From positions 1,365,331-1,429,330 of the forward strand of contig CAMUPU010000001.1 in NCBI GenBank assembly GCA_947095535.1: a stretch of DNA of 64,000 nt, written 5' to 3'. Shown here in pieces: positions 53,216 to 64,000 of this stretch (positions are counted from its first letter, which is position 1; each line of letters opens with the position of its first letter). A program made the position numbers and the translations under genes. Source of the DNA: Poecilobothrus nobilitatus (taxonomy: Eukaryota > Arthropoda > Insecta > Diptera > Dolichopodidae). The notes beneath the pieces were generated by a model, which made no database searches, was not told the origin of the DNA, and saw nothing but the letters and a program-made list of their open reading frames with translations.

Positions 53216-55330
53216 TGTATATGATCTACCTAGAGTAGATCATATGGAACAAGTTTAATTTTGTTAAAGATGCGTATATTGTTTACTAGTTTAATATCAT
53301 TTGGCAGATCATTATAAATTTTTAAGCAATTATAAAGGCAATTGTTTTTTTGGTTACTGCTTTTAAAAAGGGTTAAATAAAAATTAGACCTATTTCTGGT
53401 ATTGACCATTCTGTATTTTTCTAGACACTCCATAATAATGATCAAATCATAATTAATAGCATCTTTTAGTTCTTACTCTGTTTTCACTGCACATTTTAAG
53501 GCTGCATCATCCGCATACAACTCGATTTTACCTTTTAAGCTAAGGCGGGTTATGTTTCAATATAAATTTTAAAGAGATCCGCCCCTAAAATTGACCCTTG
53601 CGGAACACCTTCTATTATTTTTTTTAAATTACTAGTGGAATTACAAACCCAAACGTTTTGTGGTTTATTCTGTAAGTATGATTTGTATCAACTATGTGAA
53701 ATCTACAGTGATTTCTATCTAAGTTCAATTTTGGGAGCGGTTGTGCTTGAATTTTTTCAAAACGATATTGCTCATCATGAAGAATTTTATTGTTGTTCAT
53801 GAAATTATGCATTCCATTTCTAATGATAATTTCAAATATTTTAGAAAAGGAACTAAGAACTGAAATTGGTCTACAATTAGTTGCACTTGTTCCACAACCG
53901 TTCTTAAAAATGGGAGTATAGTTACCAACTTAAGAGAATCTGGAAAGCTGAAACTTTCAAAAGAGAGTAATAAATTTGACCAATATGGGAGACCAACGCT
54001 GTGAATTTTTTTTTATAAATTTAGCTGAAGTACTATCGTACACAGTAGCAGCAGAAATTTTGAGTGAGACAATCACAGAATTAACTTCTTCAAGAGTTGT
54101 CTCAGTTAAATAAAAATCCGAATGAATAATACGGTGGAAATTATTCAGATATTCATAATCAATTTGATTATTTGGAATATTTAGCTCGTCCGCAACATTG
54201 AAAAAAAAGTTATTCATATATTCGACAATATCAGACCCATTAGTAATTGTAAGATTATTACATTCTAGTGTCTTAATATCGTTTGAAGAAGTAAGACAAG
54301 ATTTGCTGAAAATCCTTTAATCCTTTTATACAGATCCCAGAGGTTTTTACCATTGCAAGGGTCTCGTATAATCTCATCAGAGCCAAATTTGTTTAGCCTG
54401 TATAATTAAGCGTTTTGCTTCTTGCATACAATTATTGAAGAAATTTCGAACAAGGAGATCATCCGGTTTTTTTTTGTATTTATAATATGAGTTCTAACTT
54501 TAATTTTGTTATAATTTCATCCGTCATACAATCATTTTTTTAAACTTTTTTATAGTTTCACTTAATTCGTTAACGAGCGAGTCAAAATTAGTGAAATTAC
54601 TAAGTCTTTCCCAGATTGCATCATTTGAAATAGTTTAATAATCAAAAATTGTTTTCAAAAACCTGATTGATTGATTGATTTGATATTGGTTTTTGGTTCA
54701 AACTTATAAGAAATAATTGATGGTCTGAAAGAGGAGTATCGGAAATATAGAAGTCATATTTTTAAATAATCATATCGATTATGAAATGGTCAATAACCGT
54801 TCTGGAGGAGCTGCCAATTCTGGTAGCGTAATTTACACTTCTCTTGTTATAAAAAGCCGTTTGAGAGTAACGTATTAATATAATTACTAGTGGTATAATC
54901 AATATTTAATATATTTTTATTAAAATCATCAAGAATTATAGATTTTCTAAATTCACTAGTGATTTCATCTAATTTACTTGAAAAATTATTTACATCAGTT
55001 TCATGAGATCTGTAAATCGCTAATAGATTAAAATTAGATTTGGTAAAACTCCAATAACTTAACATAAAAAATTAGATTGGTTAAATTCAAATTCAAAAAT
55101 TAAAGTACTGTTAATATCTTCCTTAACATAAACAGCAACACCACCATAATATTTTGCACGATTCGAAAAAGAGGCCGTGTAACCCGGTAAATTAAAAAAT
55201 TTGTTTTCTGATTCATGCAACTGTATTTCCGACAAACCTACCATGTATGCATCTCATATTCAAAACTATTAACCAGAATTTCTAAATCGTACAATTTATT
55301 TGTAATACTTTGTATATTCAAGTAAATCAT
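53216..55330 (-). pseudogene. Non-LTR element (jockey/CR1-like) inserted in gypsy D
   Basis: Reading leftward: MVGLSEIQLHESENKFFNLP with a YYGGVAVYVKEDI block (55244-55060) and LLAIYRSHETDVNNF then SIILDDFNKNIL, where LDDFN replaces the usual GDFN (55000-54890). The RT starts at about 54217 (INNLT-like region with LEEVNSVIVSLKISAATVYD). Near 53620-53540 come GSILGADLFKIYIET and a KVKSSCMRMM-type reading of the catalytic block in a shifted frame. The C-terminus is 53445-53230 (CLEKYRMVNTRNRSNFYL). Endonuclease and RT are broken in many places. The RT wording is like that of the fragment at 20120-20995. It splits gypsy D into 51535-52610 and 55790-56760. Confidence 0.75.
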
Positions 55331-55789
55331 ATTAGAATTTTCTTTATAGGTAATTGCTTTTTAATAAAATGTTGTCTAACCCTGTAAAGTGACTAACTCT
55401 TAAAATATCTTCAACATTTATAGTATCAGATGTTATCATCGTATCGGTAAAACTAAATTATTTTATTTGTCTCTGTTTAAGCATATAATTTGTAAACATA
55501 AATATAATTCCTGCTCTTTCTCCTATTGGCTAGTTTCTTAATGAAATTATAATCATTAGTATAAATTTGCCTATAAGAACGTGTATACGTGACAATAAAT
55601 AAATGTATAAGATAGGTTATGGTTTTTACTTACTTTTTTTTATTATAGTTAAAATTAATATTGTAAAAATTTCTAGTATATTGAATATTGTAGATCATAA
55701 TATTGTAAAAATAAGAAGATTGTAAAAAATGTATTAAAATTTAATTTTAAAAGTGATACCAAAAATATTAAATGTAGAAAAAGACCATA
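55331..55789. other. AT-rich spacer between the non-LTR element and gypsy D
   Basis: Probably 5' untranslated DNA of the minus-strand element. Short repeats of ATTGTAAAAAT occur at 55650-55740. No gene. Confidence 0.35.
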
Positions 55790-56760
55790 CTTATATGGAA
55801 ATAAATTTAAAATTGTAACAGATCATCTTCCAATTAAATATTTAAACACTAAATACAAAAGAAAAGACATCAAAGATGGCTATTGAAACTATAAGAATAC
55901 AATTATAAAATAGACTATTTACAAGGAAAAGAACATTTTTTTAATGCATTTCTTTGCCACATAAATGTGGACAGGAAATTACACACCCTTTCCTGTTCAG
56001 GCGTTCCTGTCGTGAGGATTGGAACCCACACTGCCTCGGTGTTTACAGCGTATTTTATACGCTCTTACCCACTAGGAGACCGAGGCCCCTGCAAAAGAAA
56101 CTAAAATAGCTGACTATTTAAGTAGACTAGAAAATAATTAAAAAATTAATGAAGAAAATGATGATGCTTTAAATCTACAAATGTCTGACACGGTACACTC
56201 AGTTGAAGAACAGCAATTAGATCAAATAGGTATCAAAGATGATAATGTTAATTAGTATAAAACACAATTAATCTTAACATATAGTCTAGTAAAAGAAATT
56301 ACAGTGTTACATAACAGAAGAATTATTGAAATAAACCCATTGGAAAATGCAAATTTAATCAAAGATATCTTAAGGCGATACATAAAACCAGGTTGTACTA
56401 GCATATATTTTGAAGTGTCTGATGCGAATTATAATAAGGTACAACAACATGTAATAGCTATGTTTTCTGAAGAAAGAAGAATTAAAATTTTTCGAAATAC
56501 AAAAGGAGCAAATGAAATAAGATCAGAAGAAGAATTACATAAACAAATTTCTCTTTATCATACTAAAGAATCTGTGCATAGTGGCATAAATGAAAGTTAT
56601 GAAAATTTGAAAAATAAAATATATGTTCCAAAGTTACGTTATCATATACATTTAATAATTAAAAGCTGCGAAAAATGCCAACAAATTAAATATGATTGAA
56701 AACGTGTTAGATTTATAAAATTTATTTTAACAGAAATACCAAGTGAAAAAAGTTAATTAA
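55790..56760 (+). pseudogene. Gypsy D pol: RNase H end and integrase start
   Basis: RNase H resumes with YGNKFKIVTDHLPIKYLN (about 55797-55850) and IDYLQGKE. There a SINE interrupts the line, and KIADYLSRLEN follows on its right side (56100-56140). The frame 56304-56699 then gives an integrase N-terminus: ISLYHTKESVHSGINESYEN with the HH pair, and CEKCQQIKYD with the CC pair. Before this is LKDILRRYIKPGC-like linker wording (IKDILRRYIKPGCTSIYFEV). A TGA at 56697 ends the frame and the catalytic core is missing. The wording is near that of element B (7256-7500), so B and D are one lineage. Confidence 0.75.
55935..56090 (-). mobile_element. tRNA-derived SINE with target duplication
   Basis: 156 bases inserted in the RNase H line of gypsy D. 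On the minus strand it starts CAGGGGCCTCGGTCTCCTAG, with an A box (TAGTGGGTAAGAG) and a B box (GGTTCCAATCC). It then has a body with ACGACAGGAACGCC and an A-rich end (ATTAAAAAAATG). It is flanked by AAAAGAAC (55927-55934) and AAAAGAAAC (56091-56099), a target duplication. Pol III would transcribe it; it needs a LINE in trans to move. Confidence 0.8.
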
Positions 56761-57079
56761 GATATGTTCAGGTACCTAAATTGAAACCACAAATAATGTA
56801 TTATATTATATACCTCTTAATTTAAAAATCATAAAATTTATTTTTATTTTTATAAATAAGTTTATTAAACATATTATTTAACATTTATCAAAAATAAAAA
56901 AAATATGCATACATAATCAAAAAAAATGTTAATCTCTCACGCAGACTCGAACCTATTGCCTTTCCAAAACTCTATCAACTTTGCTACAAAACCATTTAAC
57001 ACTATAAGCGGCCAACGAGTACTTTATATTTACTAAAATGCATACAAAACATATATTATTATTAATTATCGCCATACAT
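56761..57079. other. AT-rich spacer with a tRNA-like scrap
   Basis: Non-coding. It contains the tRNA-like boxes at 56944-56986; otherwise only AT-rich DNA. Confidence 0.4.
56944..56986 (-). repeat. Degenerate tRNA-like sequence
   Basis: Minus strand: A box TAGCAAAGTTGATAGAG (56986-56970), then only 15 bases, then B box AGGTTCGAGTC (56954-56944). The spacing is too short for a tRNA. Probably a SINE relic or a tRNA pseudogene. Confidence 0.5.
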
Positions 57080-57245
57080 CGCTATTTTTATACCCGGGTA
57101 TAATAAAATTGCTCCTATGTAGCACATCGAAATAAGCAAGCTAGATATATTTTGAAAGGTATGGATTTGACCAGGATCAAATTCTGCGTCGATTAAGCTT
57201 TGTCCGTTCGTCAGCACGATACCTCAAAAACTAAAAAAGCTGTAG
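57080..57245 (+). repeat. Repeat Y fragment
   Basis: TTTTTATACCC, GAAATAAGCAAGCTAGATATA and TTTGTCCGTTCGTCAGCACG match the first part of repeat Y (46104-46270) at lower identity. Confidence 0.7.
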
Positions 57246-57249
57246 TATA

Positions 57250-58160
57250 TTTTTTGTTTCTTTTTAAAAGGGGAACGCAAGAGAGCACTGCGACCTTAGA
57301 GATCTATTGTGCATTTACTGCACTTCTTCCATACGACATTTCTAAAGATTTATAGAATCTTAATATTTTTTCATAATATGTTGTTTTATTAAATTTTGTC
57401 TTCCCAGTCTATGTTGTTATCATTTATTTTCAGAATGTGTTCTCTCCATCTTTCCATTTGTTGTTGTGATGATGTTATTATTTGTCCATTCTTATTTCTT
57501 ATTGAACGCTCTTTATTTGGACCTTTATTTGAGAGAGTTTTTATCTTCTTGTAGAGTATCTTATTGTTATTTTGATCAGCTGCTTGTTGCGCATCGCTGG
57601 CTATATTATTGTACTAGTTTCTTTTATCTTTTCTTGCTGTTAATTTGATTTCTTTGCATATATTTTTATGTTCCTCTTTTAAGCTGGCATTGATTAGGCG
57701 TTTCTTTCTTAGATCTTTTTCTGCTGGATATTTTCTATGAATTGTAATTTCTTCTCACTGTTTATGTCCAGCACATAAACTTTTCTGTTTTTCTTGTTCT
57801 GTTTAACTGAGAGATTGGCTAGTTTTAATCTTATATCACAGGTAAGTAATATATGATCTCTTTGAGCGTCAGCTCCTCTCCAGATTCTCACATCCATTAG
57901 AGATGATCTCCACTTTCTGCTTATGCATATGTGCTATATTTGATTTTAAGTTCTGCCATCTGGAGAGACCCGGGTGTATTTATGGATATCTTTATGTGGG
58001 AATAATAATTCCTCCTATTTTCATTTCGTGTTCTCTACATAAATCTCTTAATCTATTACCATTATTATTTAGAGAACCTAAATCGTCTATGCCTGTTGCT
58101 CTATATTTTTCTTCTGGATTCCTGTTTGCCCATGAGGATTAGAATATCAGAACGGGGTGT
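57250..58160 (-). pseudogene. RTE-like endonuclease fragment
   Basis: Reading leftward from about 58140: GDLGSLNNNG-like wording, then NRLRDLCREHEMKIGGIIIP, HKYTRVSPDGR, and the frame 57897-57709 with MDVRIWRGADAQRDHILLTC, where the RD-H pair holds the final catalytic box (usually SDH). LRLKLA-like IRLKLANLSVKQ follows. From 57700 to 57400 the linker KTLSNKGPNKERSIRNKNGQ leads to QQMERWREHILKI, the lead-in to RT. The RT is absent and the sequence ends near 57250. This is a different lineage from the RTE-like element at 15660-18150. Stops and frameshifts throughout. Confidence 0.7.
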
Positions 58161-58306
58161 ATTACAAATGGTGGCCGTGAGTTGATTATAGAATTCATCT
58201 TTATTATCTTCATCTGCTTGTAGGTTTGTAAAATTGCACAAGAGTTACTTTCTTAAATTTACAGTAAAGTCTTAATGTTATAATTCTATTAGAAATGGGT
58301 TTAAAA

Positions 58307-58749
58307 GTTATGTCACCCTGTAATAAAACAATGTTTTGAATATATTTTTATTTTCTTTCACACGCGCAAACTTACTTTTGCGCGCGTCAACATATTATTG
58401 TAACTTGTAACATGATCCTATCTTAAAATAACTGTACATTCCAAACTTCAATAATAATTTTCTCAGCACGTTGCATTGCAACGTGACTTATTAAGAATGT
58501 AAATATTCTAATATAAAAATGCATGGATTCTGCTACTGGACGTTGGTTCGATCAGAAGTTGTTTTGTTATATAAAAAGTTGAATAAATAAAAAGAAATTG
58601 TTTTGTTATATATAAAAATAAATAAATAAATAAAAATCTAATGTAAAACAAAATAATGTTATATATAAAAATAAATAAATAAATAAAAGTCAAGTATAAA
58701 ACAAAACAAACAATATTTTTATTATTTCGCTTAATTATAAAAATATAAA
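58307..58749 (+). repeat. Probable 5' LTR of gypsy element E
   Basis: The DNA between AGTTATGTCACCCTG and the primer-binding site has LTR traits: a TATAAAAATG at about 58512-58521, AATAAA-rich DNA at 58585-58690, and a fixed position next to the primer site. The 3' LTR lies outside the window, so both borders are inferred. Confidence 0.5.
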
Positions 58750-58767
58750 TGGCGCAGTCGGTAGGAT
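58750..58767 (+). other. Primer-binding site of gypsy E (tRNA-Ser)
   Basis: TGGCGCAGTCGGTAGGAT differs by one base from the complement of a fly tRNA-Ser 3' end. The same choice is known for 17.6 and 297. Confidence 0.8.
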
Positions 58768-60045
58768 GCGTCAACTAGTGCATACTTAAAAAATAACAAA
58801 AACAATAAATGAACGAAAATCATAAAATAATAAGTGAATGAAAATCACAAAATAATAAGTGAACGAAAATCACCAAAAAACAAAAATTGTACATACTATA
58901 CAAAGTGCACCAGTTAGTATATGTCAATATACTCAAGGACGCAGAAAAAGAAAAACCTAGCAATCATCCGGCCGAAACAACAACAACAACCAATAGCTGA
59001 ATCGAAGAGTACCAGGGCAACAACACCAGCAGTACAACAACCAACAAACCGTGAGTTTTTATTTTTCCAAGTTTTACCAATATAATAGATTAAATTAATA
59101 GAAGAAGTATATTTAAGTAAATCAAAATTCTTTGTGTTTTAAAGAGAATATTTTTTTTTATATATATAAACGTGCTTTAAATATCATCTGGGTAAAACTA
59201 AATTAAAGTCTATTTGAATCAAATAAATTTAAAGTAAAAGAATTAAATTTAAAACACCTAAGTATATAAATAATTTTTCATTGTTTTAAAATATTGCTAA
59301 AGACTATTATTTTGCAAAAGTTTGTTTAACTTTTTTCGTAATCACTATTAGCAGTAGCACTAAAATTTTAAAAGAAAATATATTTTTTATATTACATCAA
59401 ATTTATTTTTTTTTCGTACGATAAAATCAAATAACCCAGTGTTAACTTATTAAATAAATTTTTCCAAGCGAATATATTACCTGAAAGAAAAAAAGAATAA
59501 AATTAAAATCAAATAATAAAATATTAAAACCATATGAAATATTAAATAAGTAATAAGTAGATATTAAATAAAAAAAAAAAAAAGGGGAAGCGTAAAATAA
59601 TAAAAGAAATAAGTAGTATTAACTTCCAAAAAATAAATAAAACAATTTTTTCTTCATACTATTACTAATAATACAATTTTGTTTTCATATTAATAATTAC
59701 TTTAAAATACATATTCCAAAATATATATATGTTCGAAAATTTACAATCTAGCAAAAAAAATTATAATAAAAATAAAGCTTAAATAAATATTACAAAAAAT
59801 AATTACATACTTATAAAAAAAAAATATATACAATAAACAATTTTTAATCAAAAAAAAACTATTAAATAAAAAAAATAAAATAAGAAAAGAAAATAATAAA
59901 TTACCTAATTTTAAATTTATACTTTTGATGAGAAGTAAACAAGAATTACAACCAGTCAAATTAAATAAAAATTACATTTCATAAATAAATTTTGTATAAA
60001 TCGAATTTCCTTTTCATATAGTACTAAACTTTCATTTTGCCGTTT
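58768..60045 (+). other. Long leader of gypsy E
   Basis: About 1.3 kb without a long ORF. An ATG frame of 43 codons (58921-59050) ends exactly at a consensus splice donor (ACC|GTGAGT). Behind it the DNA is AT-rich. The packaging signal should lie here. Confidence 0.5.
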
Positions 60046-61197
60046 ATGTCACAACATTTCGTAGCTATCGGAGTTGTTGACATACTTATAGAAGAATTAT
60101 CGAAATTAAATTTAAATAGAAATACAGAAAATCGAATCATGACAGACCCAAAAAGCCTTACAATTGACCCACTTAAATATTTAGAACGTGTACCTGAATT
60201 TAATGGGAAATTCGGTACCTTACAAACTTTTATCGATTTAGTAGATCGGATCACACCTTTACTACTCCAATACGACGAATTCTCAAAAGGAATTTTCTCT
60301 GACATAATTAAATCAAAATTAACTGGAAGTGCCAGAGAAGTTATCGAAATCAATCATCAAGCTACCACCTGGGATGAAATTAAAAAAGTACTTAATAACA
60401 ATTTTGGCGATAGGCTATCCGCTGACCAACTTTTTGACCAGTTAAGGGGCCAAACTTTTAAGACGAATGCTGTCGAATTTTACAACGACGTGAAAGCTAT
60501 ACTTAGAAGACTAAATACAAAAACACAGTTGGAATACCAAAACAATAACGACGAATTAGAAAGATATTTAAAAGCTAACGTTCAAAGTGCTTTAGATACT
60601 TTTAAAAATAAAGTTCCTGAACCCTTGAAATCAATCCTATCTTGCAGAGATCCTAAGACGTTAGAAGATGCAATGAAAATTTTATACGAATCGGGCTACG
60701 CTTTTTCGAATATCAATGTCAATCATAACTATACCCAAAATAACCATAACAGTAATCGTAATCGCCATAATAACAATAATCGTTACATTAGTAACAAAAC
60801 ATCCCAAAATCGTTCAAATAACATTCAAGACAATCCAAATCGTGATAATAATCGTAATTCTATTCGAAACCCCTCTAATAATATTAATAATAATGGTAAT
60901 CGCTCAATCAGATATTTCAACAATAATACATCTCCAAATACAACGCACCAAAACGGTACCTCTAATCCCAACATTCTTCATAATAATAACAGAAGCCCAC
61001 CTGGTGTGTACAATCATATAAATAATCAACGACCATTTTACAATAATTGGCAACCAAACCAGAACAGAAATTCTCACTACAACCCCAACTACCAAAACAA
61101 TTACAATTCGCAAGTAGAACCCATGGATGTTAATAATCAGCAAACCATCGATATAGGAAATTTTCGGGAGACTGGCCAAACCGACTCACCTACATAA
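60046..61197 (+). CDS. Gypsy E gag (17.6/297-like)
   Basis: Open frame with ATG at 60046; a second ATG at 60139 (MTDPKSLTIDPLKYLERVPE) fits the usual gag start better. The capsid-like part has FNGKFGTLQTFIDLVDRITP, then SKLTGSAREVI, WDEIKKVLNNNFGDRLSADQ and a final CRDPKTLEDAMKILYESGYA (to about residue 230). From 60720 to 61120 the protein is Asn/Arg-rich and disordered, with no CCHC knuckle, as in 17.6 and 297, and it presumably binds RNA by charge. It ends in EPMDVNN ... RETGQTDSPT. The frame overlaps pol by 61 bases, with a slippery A AAT TTT at 61158-61164. No lesion seen. Confidence 0.85.
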   Translation: MSQHFVAIGVVDILIEELSKLNLNRNTENRIMTDPKSLTIDPLKYLERVPEFNGKFGTLQTFIDLVDRITPLLLQYDEFSKGIFSDIIKSKLTGSAREVIEINHQATTWDEIKKVLNNNFGDRLSADQLFDQLRGQTFKTNAVEFYNDVKAILRRLNTKTQLEYQNNNDELERYLKANVQSALDTFKNKVPEPLKSILSCRDPKTLEDAMKILYESGYAFSNINVNHNYTQNNHNSNRNRHNNNNRYISNKTSQNRSNNIQDNPNRDNNRNSIRNPSNNINNNGNRSIRYFNNNTSPNTTHQNGTSNPNILHNNNRSPPGVYNHINNQRPFYNNWQPNQNRNSHYNPNYQNNYNSQVEPMDVNNQQTIDIGNFRETGQTDSPT

Positions 61198-64000
61198 AAA
61201 TAAAGGAATACAATTTTCTAATCGACAGTGGCGCTTCAAGCTCAATAATCCGACCAGACACTTTCAAGGAAATACCTAGAATACAACTAAAAAATTCAAA
61301 AATTTTGAGAGCATTGAAAAAAGATGTCTTAATAAATCAAGCAATAAGTATAAATATTTTTGAGGAATTCAAACCAAACAATAATGAAAAATTTGTATTT
61401 TTGGTTCATGATTTTCATGAAAAATACCATGGCCTTATAGGTAATGATATACTAATGCAAGGTAACGCTGTTATCGACTACAAAAATAAAATTCTCATGA
61501 TGAACGACACTCCAATAAAATTATACTTTAGTCACCAACCAGAAAATACCATATACCAAATCGAACCTGGGGAATATTATTATAAAATCCCTGTCAAACA
61601 ACAAAAAGGTGACGCAATGATAGAAGAAACTAATTTAAATGCCGACGTTCGAATTCTAGAAGGTATTTATGAAGTAAACGACTTTCAAGCAAAAGCCAAA
61701 ATACTTAACGTATGTGACCAACCTAAAATGTTCAATTTCAACGAACCATTCCCGTCCGCAGAAATAGACGAAATCTTAGATTTCAATAATTACGAAACAA
61801 ACGAATACTTAACGTACAAAGACAGTAAAATTATTCCAGAAAAAATTAAAACCGACCATTTAAATAAAGAAGAAAAACTTCAATTAAATCATCTTATATC
61901 TGAATTTAATGAAATATTTTCTGAACAAATACCTCTCTCAGTTACCAACAAAATCAGACACAAAATTAATACTATAGACAACATACCAATAAAAAGCAAA
62001 ATTTACAGATACCCATATATCCACAAAATAGAGATACAAAAGCAAATTCAGGAAATGTTGGAAAATGGAATAATCCAACATAGCAATAGTCCGTACAACA
62101 GCCCAGTTTGGGTTATTCCCAAAAAATTAGATTCCTCTGACGAGGGGAAATACCGTCTTGTCATAGACTACCGTAAACTTAATGAAAAGACAATTGACGA
62201 CTCTTATCCAATCCCTAATATTGAAGAAATATTGGACAAATTAGGGAAAAGTACGTATTTCTCTGTAATAGATTTAAAATCCGGATTCCATCAAATAGAA
62301 ATGGAACCGGAAGACATACAAAAGACTGCATTCTCTGTTGACAACGGACACTACGAATTTAGTAGAATGCCTTTTGGGCTGAAAAATGCCCCTAGTACCT
62401 TTCAACGCCTGATGGACAATATATTGAGGGAAAATATAGGCAAAGAATGTCTAACGTACATGGACGACATTGTAGTGTTCTCAAACGGTTTAGAAGAACA
62501 CATAAAAAACTTAAAAAAAATTTTCACAAAAATAAAATCAGCTCGACTTCGAGTACAACTAGACAAATGCGACTTTCTAAGAAAAGAAGTCGAATTTTTA
62601 GGACACGTTATCAATGAACACGGAATACATCCCAACCAAAAGAAAATAGAGGTAATTAAAAACTACCAAATTCCAAAAACTCCAAAGGAAATAAAAAGAT
62701 TCCTAGGTATCGCAGGATACTATAGGAAATTCATAAAAAATTTCGCCGAGATAGCAAAACCCATGACTCTATTCTTAAAGAAAAATTCTAAAGTAGACAT
62801 AAATAACCACAAATACATCCAAAGTTTCAACGATCTAAAAAAGAAATTAATATCAGCACCAATTCTTATCTACCCCGATTTTGAAAAAAATTTCGAAATA
62901 ACCACAGATGCGAGTCATTATGCCATAGGTGGCGTACTATCTCAAGAAGGAAAACCAATCTCATACGTGTCTCGCACACTAAATGAGCACGAAATTAATT
63001 ATTCAACAATCGAGAAAGAGTTTCTCAGTATTGTATGGTCACTTAAACAATTCAGACCATATGTTTTCGGTAGAAAAATTAAACTCTTCACAGATCACAA
63101 GCCCTTAGTTTGGTTACACAGTCTTAAAGAACCAAACAGCAAATTAATAAGATGGAAATTGCAAATTCAAGAATATGACTATGACATATCATACAAAAAA
63201 GGTTGTGAAAATAAGGTAGCTGATTTCCTAAGTAGAATAGACATAAACCAAAACGAAAATATCCCATTCCAAACTAATATTATAGAAACAGTTACGCCTT
63301 TAAATTTATACAAAAATCAAATTATAATAAACAAAATTAATTCGGGCTCTTTGCAAATCAAAACACGAAATATATTTAACAAAACCCTTAAAACAATATC
63401 CATAAAAGTCTTAGACGATATCACATTAAAAATGATTATCAAGAATCATTTTGACCCAAAACGAACTAACGCCATATATGTAAACGACGAAATATTTGAT
63501 AAAATAAATCCTATCCTTCGTGAACATTTTATAAATTACAAAATTATTAGGAGTAAAAAATTACTGAAAAATATTACCAATGACGAAGAACTAGAAAATC
63601 TCATTCAAACAAAGCACTTGGAAAACAATCACCGTGGCATTAACGAAATTAACGAAGAAATGAAAAACGAATTCTATCACCCAAATTTAAAACTTAAGAT
63701 ATCAGAATTTATAAATAACTGCGAAGTGTGCATTCTAGAAAAATATGAAAGAAAACCCCCACAGATTCCGTTAAAAATATCCGAAACTCCGAATAAACCT
63801 AACCAAATAATCCATATGGACATATTCTATTCCATAAACAAGTCATTATTTGTCACTATGATCGATAAATTCAGTAAAATCGCCATGTTTACTAAAGTAC
63901 AAAATAGAAGTGAGGCAGAATTCAGAAGAGCAATTGCAAAGTATATTAGCACATACGGTAACATAGCGAAAATAGTTACTGATAACGAATTAGGAATGAA
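61137..64000 (+). CDS. Gypsy E pol, open to the window edge
   Basis: The frame (-1 to gag) opens after a TAA at 61134 and stays open by eye for 2.86 kb to the end. Protease: YNFLIDSGASSSIIRP, with DSG in place of DTG, near 61215. RT: KYRLVIDYRKLNEKTI (about 62150), FSVIDLKSGFHQIEM (first Asp), MPFGLKNAPSTFQRL, LTYMDDIVVFS (about 62455). Connection: FLGIAGYYRKFIKN. RNase H: ITTDASHYAIGGVLSQEG (about 62900), STIEKEFLSIV, TDHKPLVWLH, VADFLSRI. Integrase: HLENNHRGIN and CEVCILEKYE form the zinc site. IHMDIFY holds the first catalytic Asp (about 63815), and IVTDNELGM at the window end the second. It continues outside. Confidence 0.88.
61158..61164 (+). promoter_or_regulatory. Candidate -1 ribosomal frameshift site
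   Basis: AAATTTT, read A AAT TTT in the gag frame, fits the X XXY YYZ rule. It lies inside the 61-base gag-pol overlap, and slipping back one base enters the pol frame directly. Confidence 0.65.

Noticed and set aside
58508..58774. Minus-strand hydrophobic frame
   Set aside because: Antisense of AATAAATAAAT-rich LTR DNA across the primer-binding site.
60716..61179. Hydrophobic open frames on both strands
   Set aside because: They are shadows of the Asn-rich tail of the element E gag.
1..64000. Ordinary host gene
   Set aside because: No exon series or host protein domain is recognisable; all coding remains belong to mobile elements.

Overview
The window looks like a stretch of a very AT-rich arthropod genome, most likely an insect and perhaps a higher fly. 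The reasons are invertebrate-type Ty3/gypsy elements of the 17.6/297 sort with a tRNA-Ser primer site, jockey-, RTE- and LOA/R1-like non-LTR elements, tRNA-derived SINEs, and repeats with the 'GACGGACGGACATGG ... GGGTATAA' texture familiar from fly genomes. The species is inference. I see no ordinary host gene. Nearly everything recognisable is mobile DNA in different states of decay, often nested.

Layout. 1-950: ruined pogo/Tigger-type transposase. 985-1700 (-): jockey-like RT fragment. 1721-2017: ORF1/gag-like fragment. 2520-4640: decayed Ty3/gypsy copy A. 4790-8650: gypsy copy B with a long open RT-RNase H frame and a broken integrase. 8650-10340: AT-rich repeats. 10340-12650 (-): K02A2.6-type gypsy copy C. 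13914-19010: jockey-like element split by an RTE-like element on the opposite strand (15660-18150). 19170-22507: repeats, a tRNA-like SINE, a non-LTR RT fragment split by a MITE-like repeat, and inverted pieces of Polinton subterminal DNA.

22508-36452 is the centrepiece: a nearly complete 13.9-kb Polinton/Maverick (virus-like self-synthesising transposon). It has long terminal inverted repeats starting AGTAGG and a 6-bp target duplication (GAGAAC/GAAAAC). On + it carries a packaging ATPase, a conserved Polinton ORF, penton-type minor capsid protein, a small basic core-like protein, double-jelly-roll major capsid protein, an unknown ORF, an adenain-like protease, another unknown ORF and a retrovirus-like integrase with a C-terminal chromodomain. 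On - it carries a family-B DNA polymerase with a candidate OTU-like N-terminal region and a small 5' intron, an RNase H-fold-like protein of unknown role, an acidic protein and a tiny basic ORF. Together these cover replication (PolB), integration (INT), capsid maturation (PRO), packaging (ATPase) and virion building (MCP, penton). A few frameshifts and two in-frame stops show the copy is recently dead or damaged.

36453-41150: decayed LOA/R1-like element, apparently the one the Polinton landed in. 41183-45331: almost full-length jockey-superfamily element with an AAAAT tail. 46104-51530: near-identical partial copy of that element, embedded in large inverted and tandem repeats. 51535-56760: gypsy copy D, interrupted by a minus-strand non-LTR element (about 53220-55330) and by a SINE with target duplication (55935-56090). 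57080-58160: repeat fragment and RTE-like endonuclease fragment (-). 58307-64000: 5' part of gypsy element E (LTR, primer site, gag, -1 frameshift, open pol), which runs off the window and looks the youngest element here.
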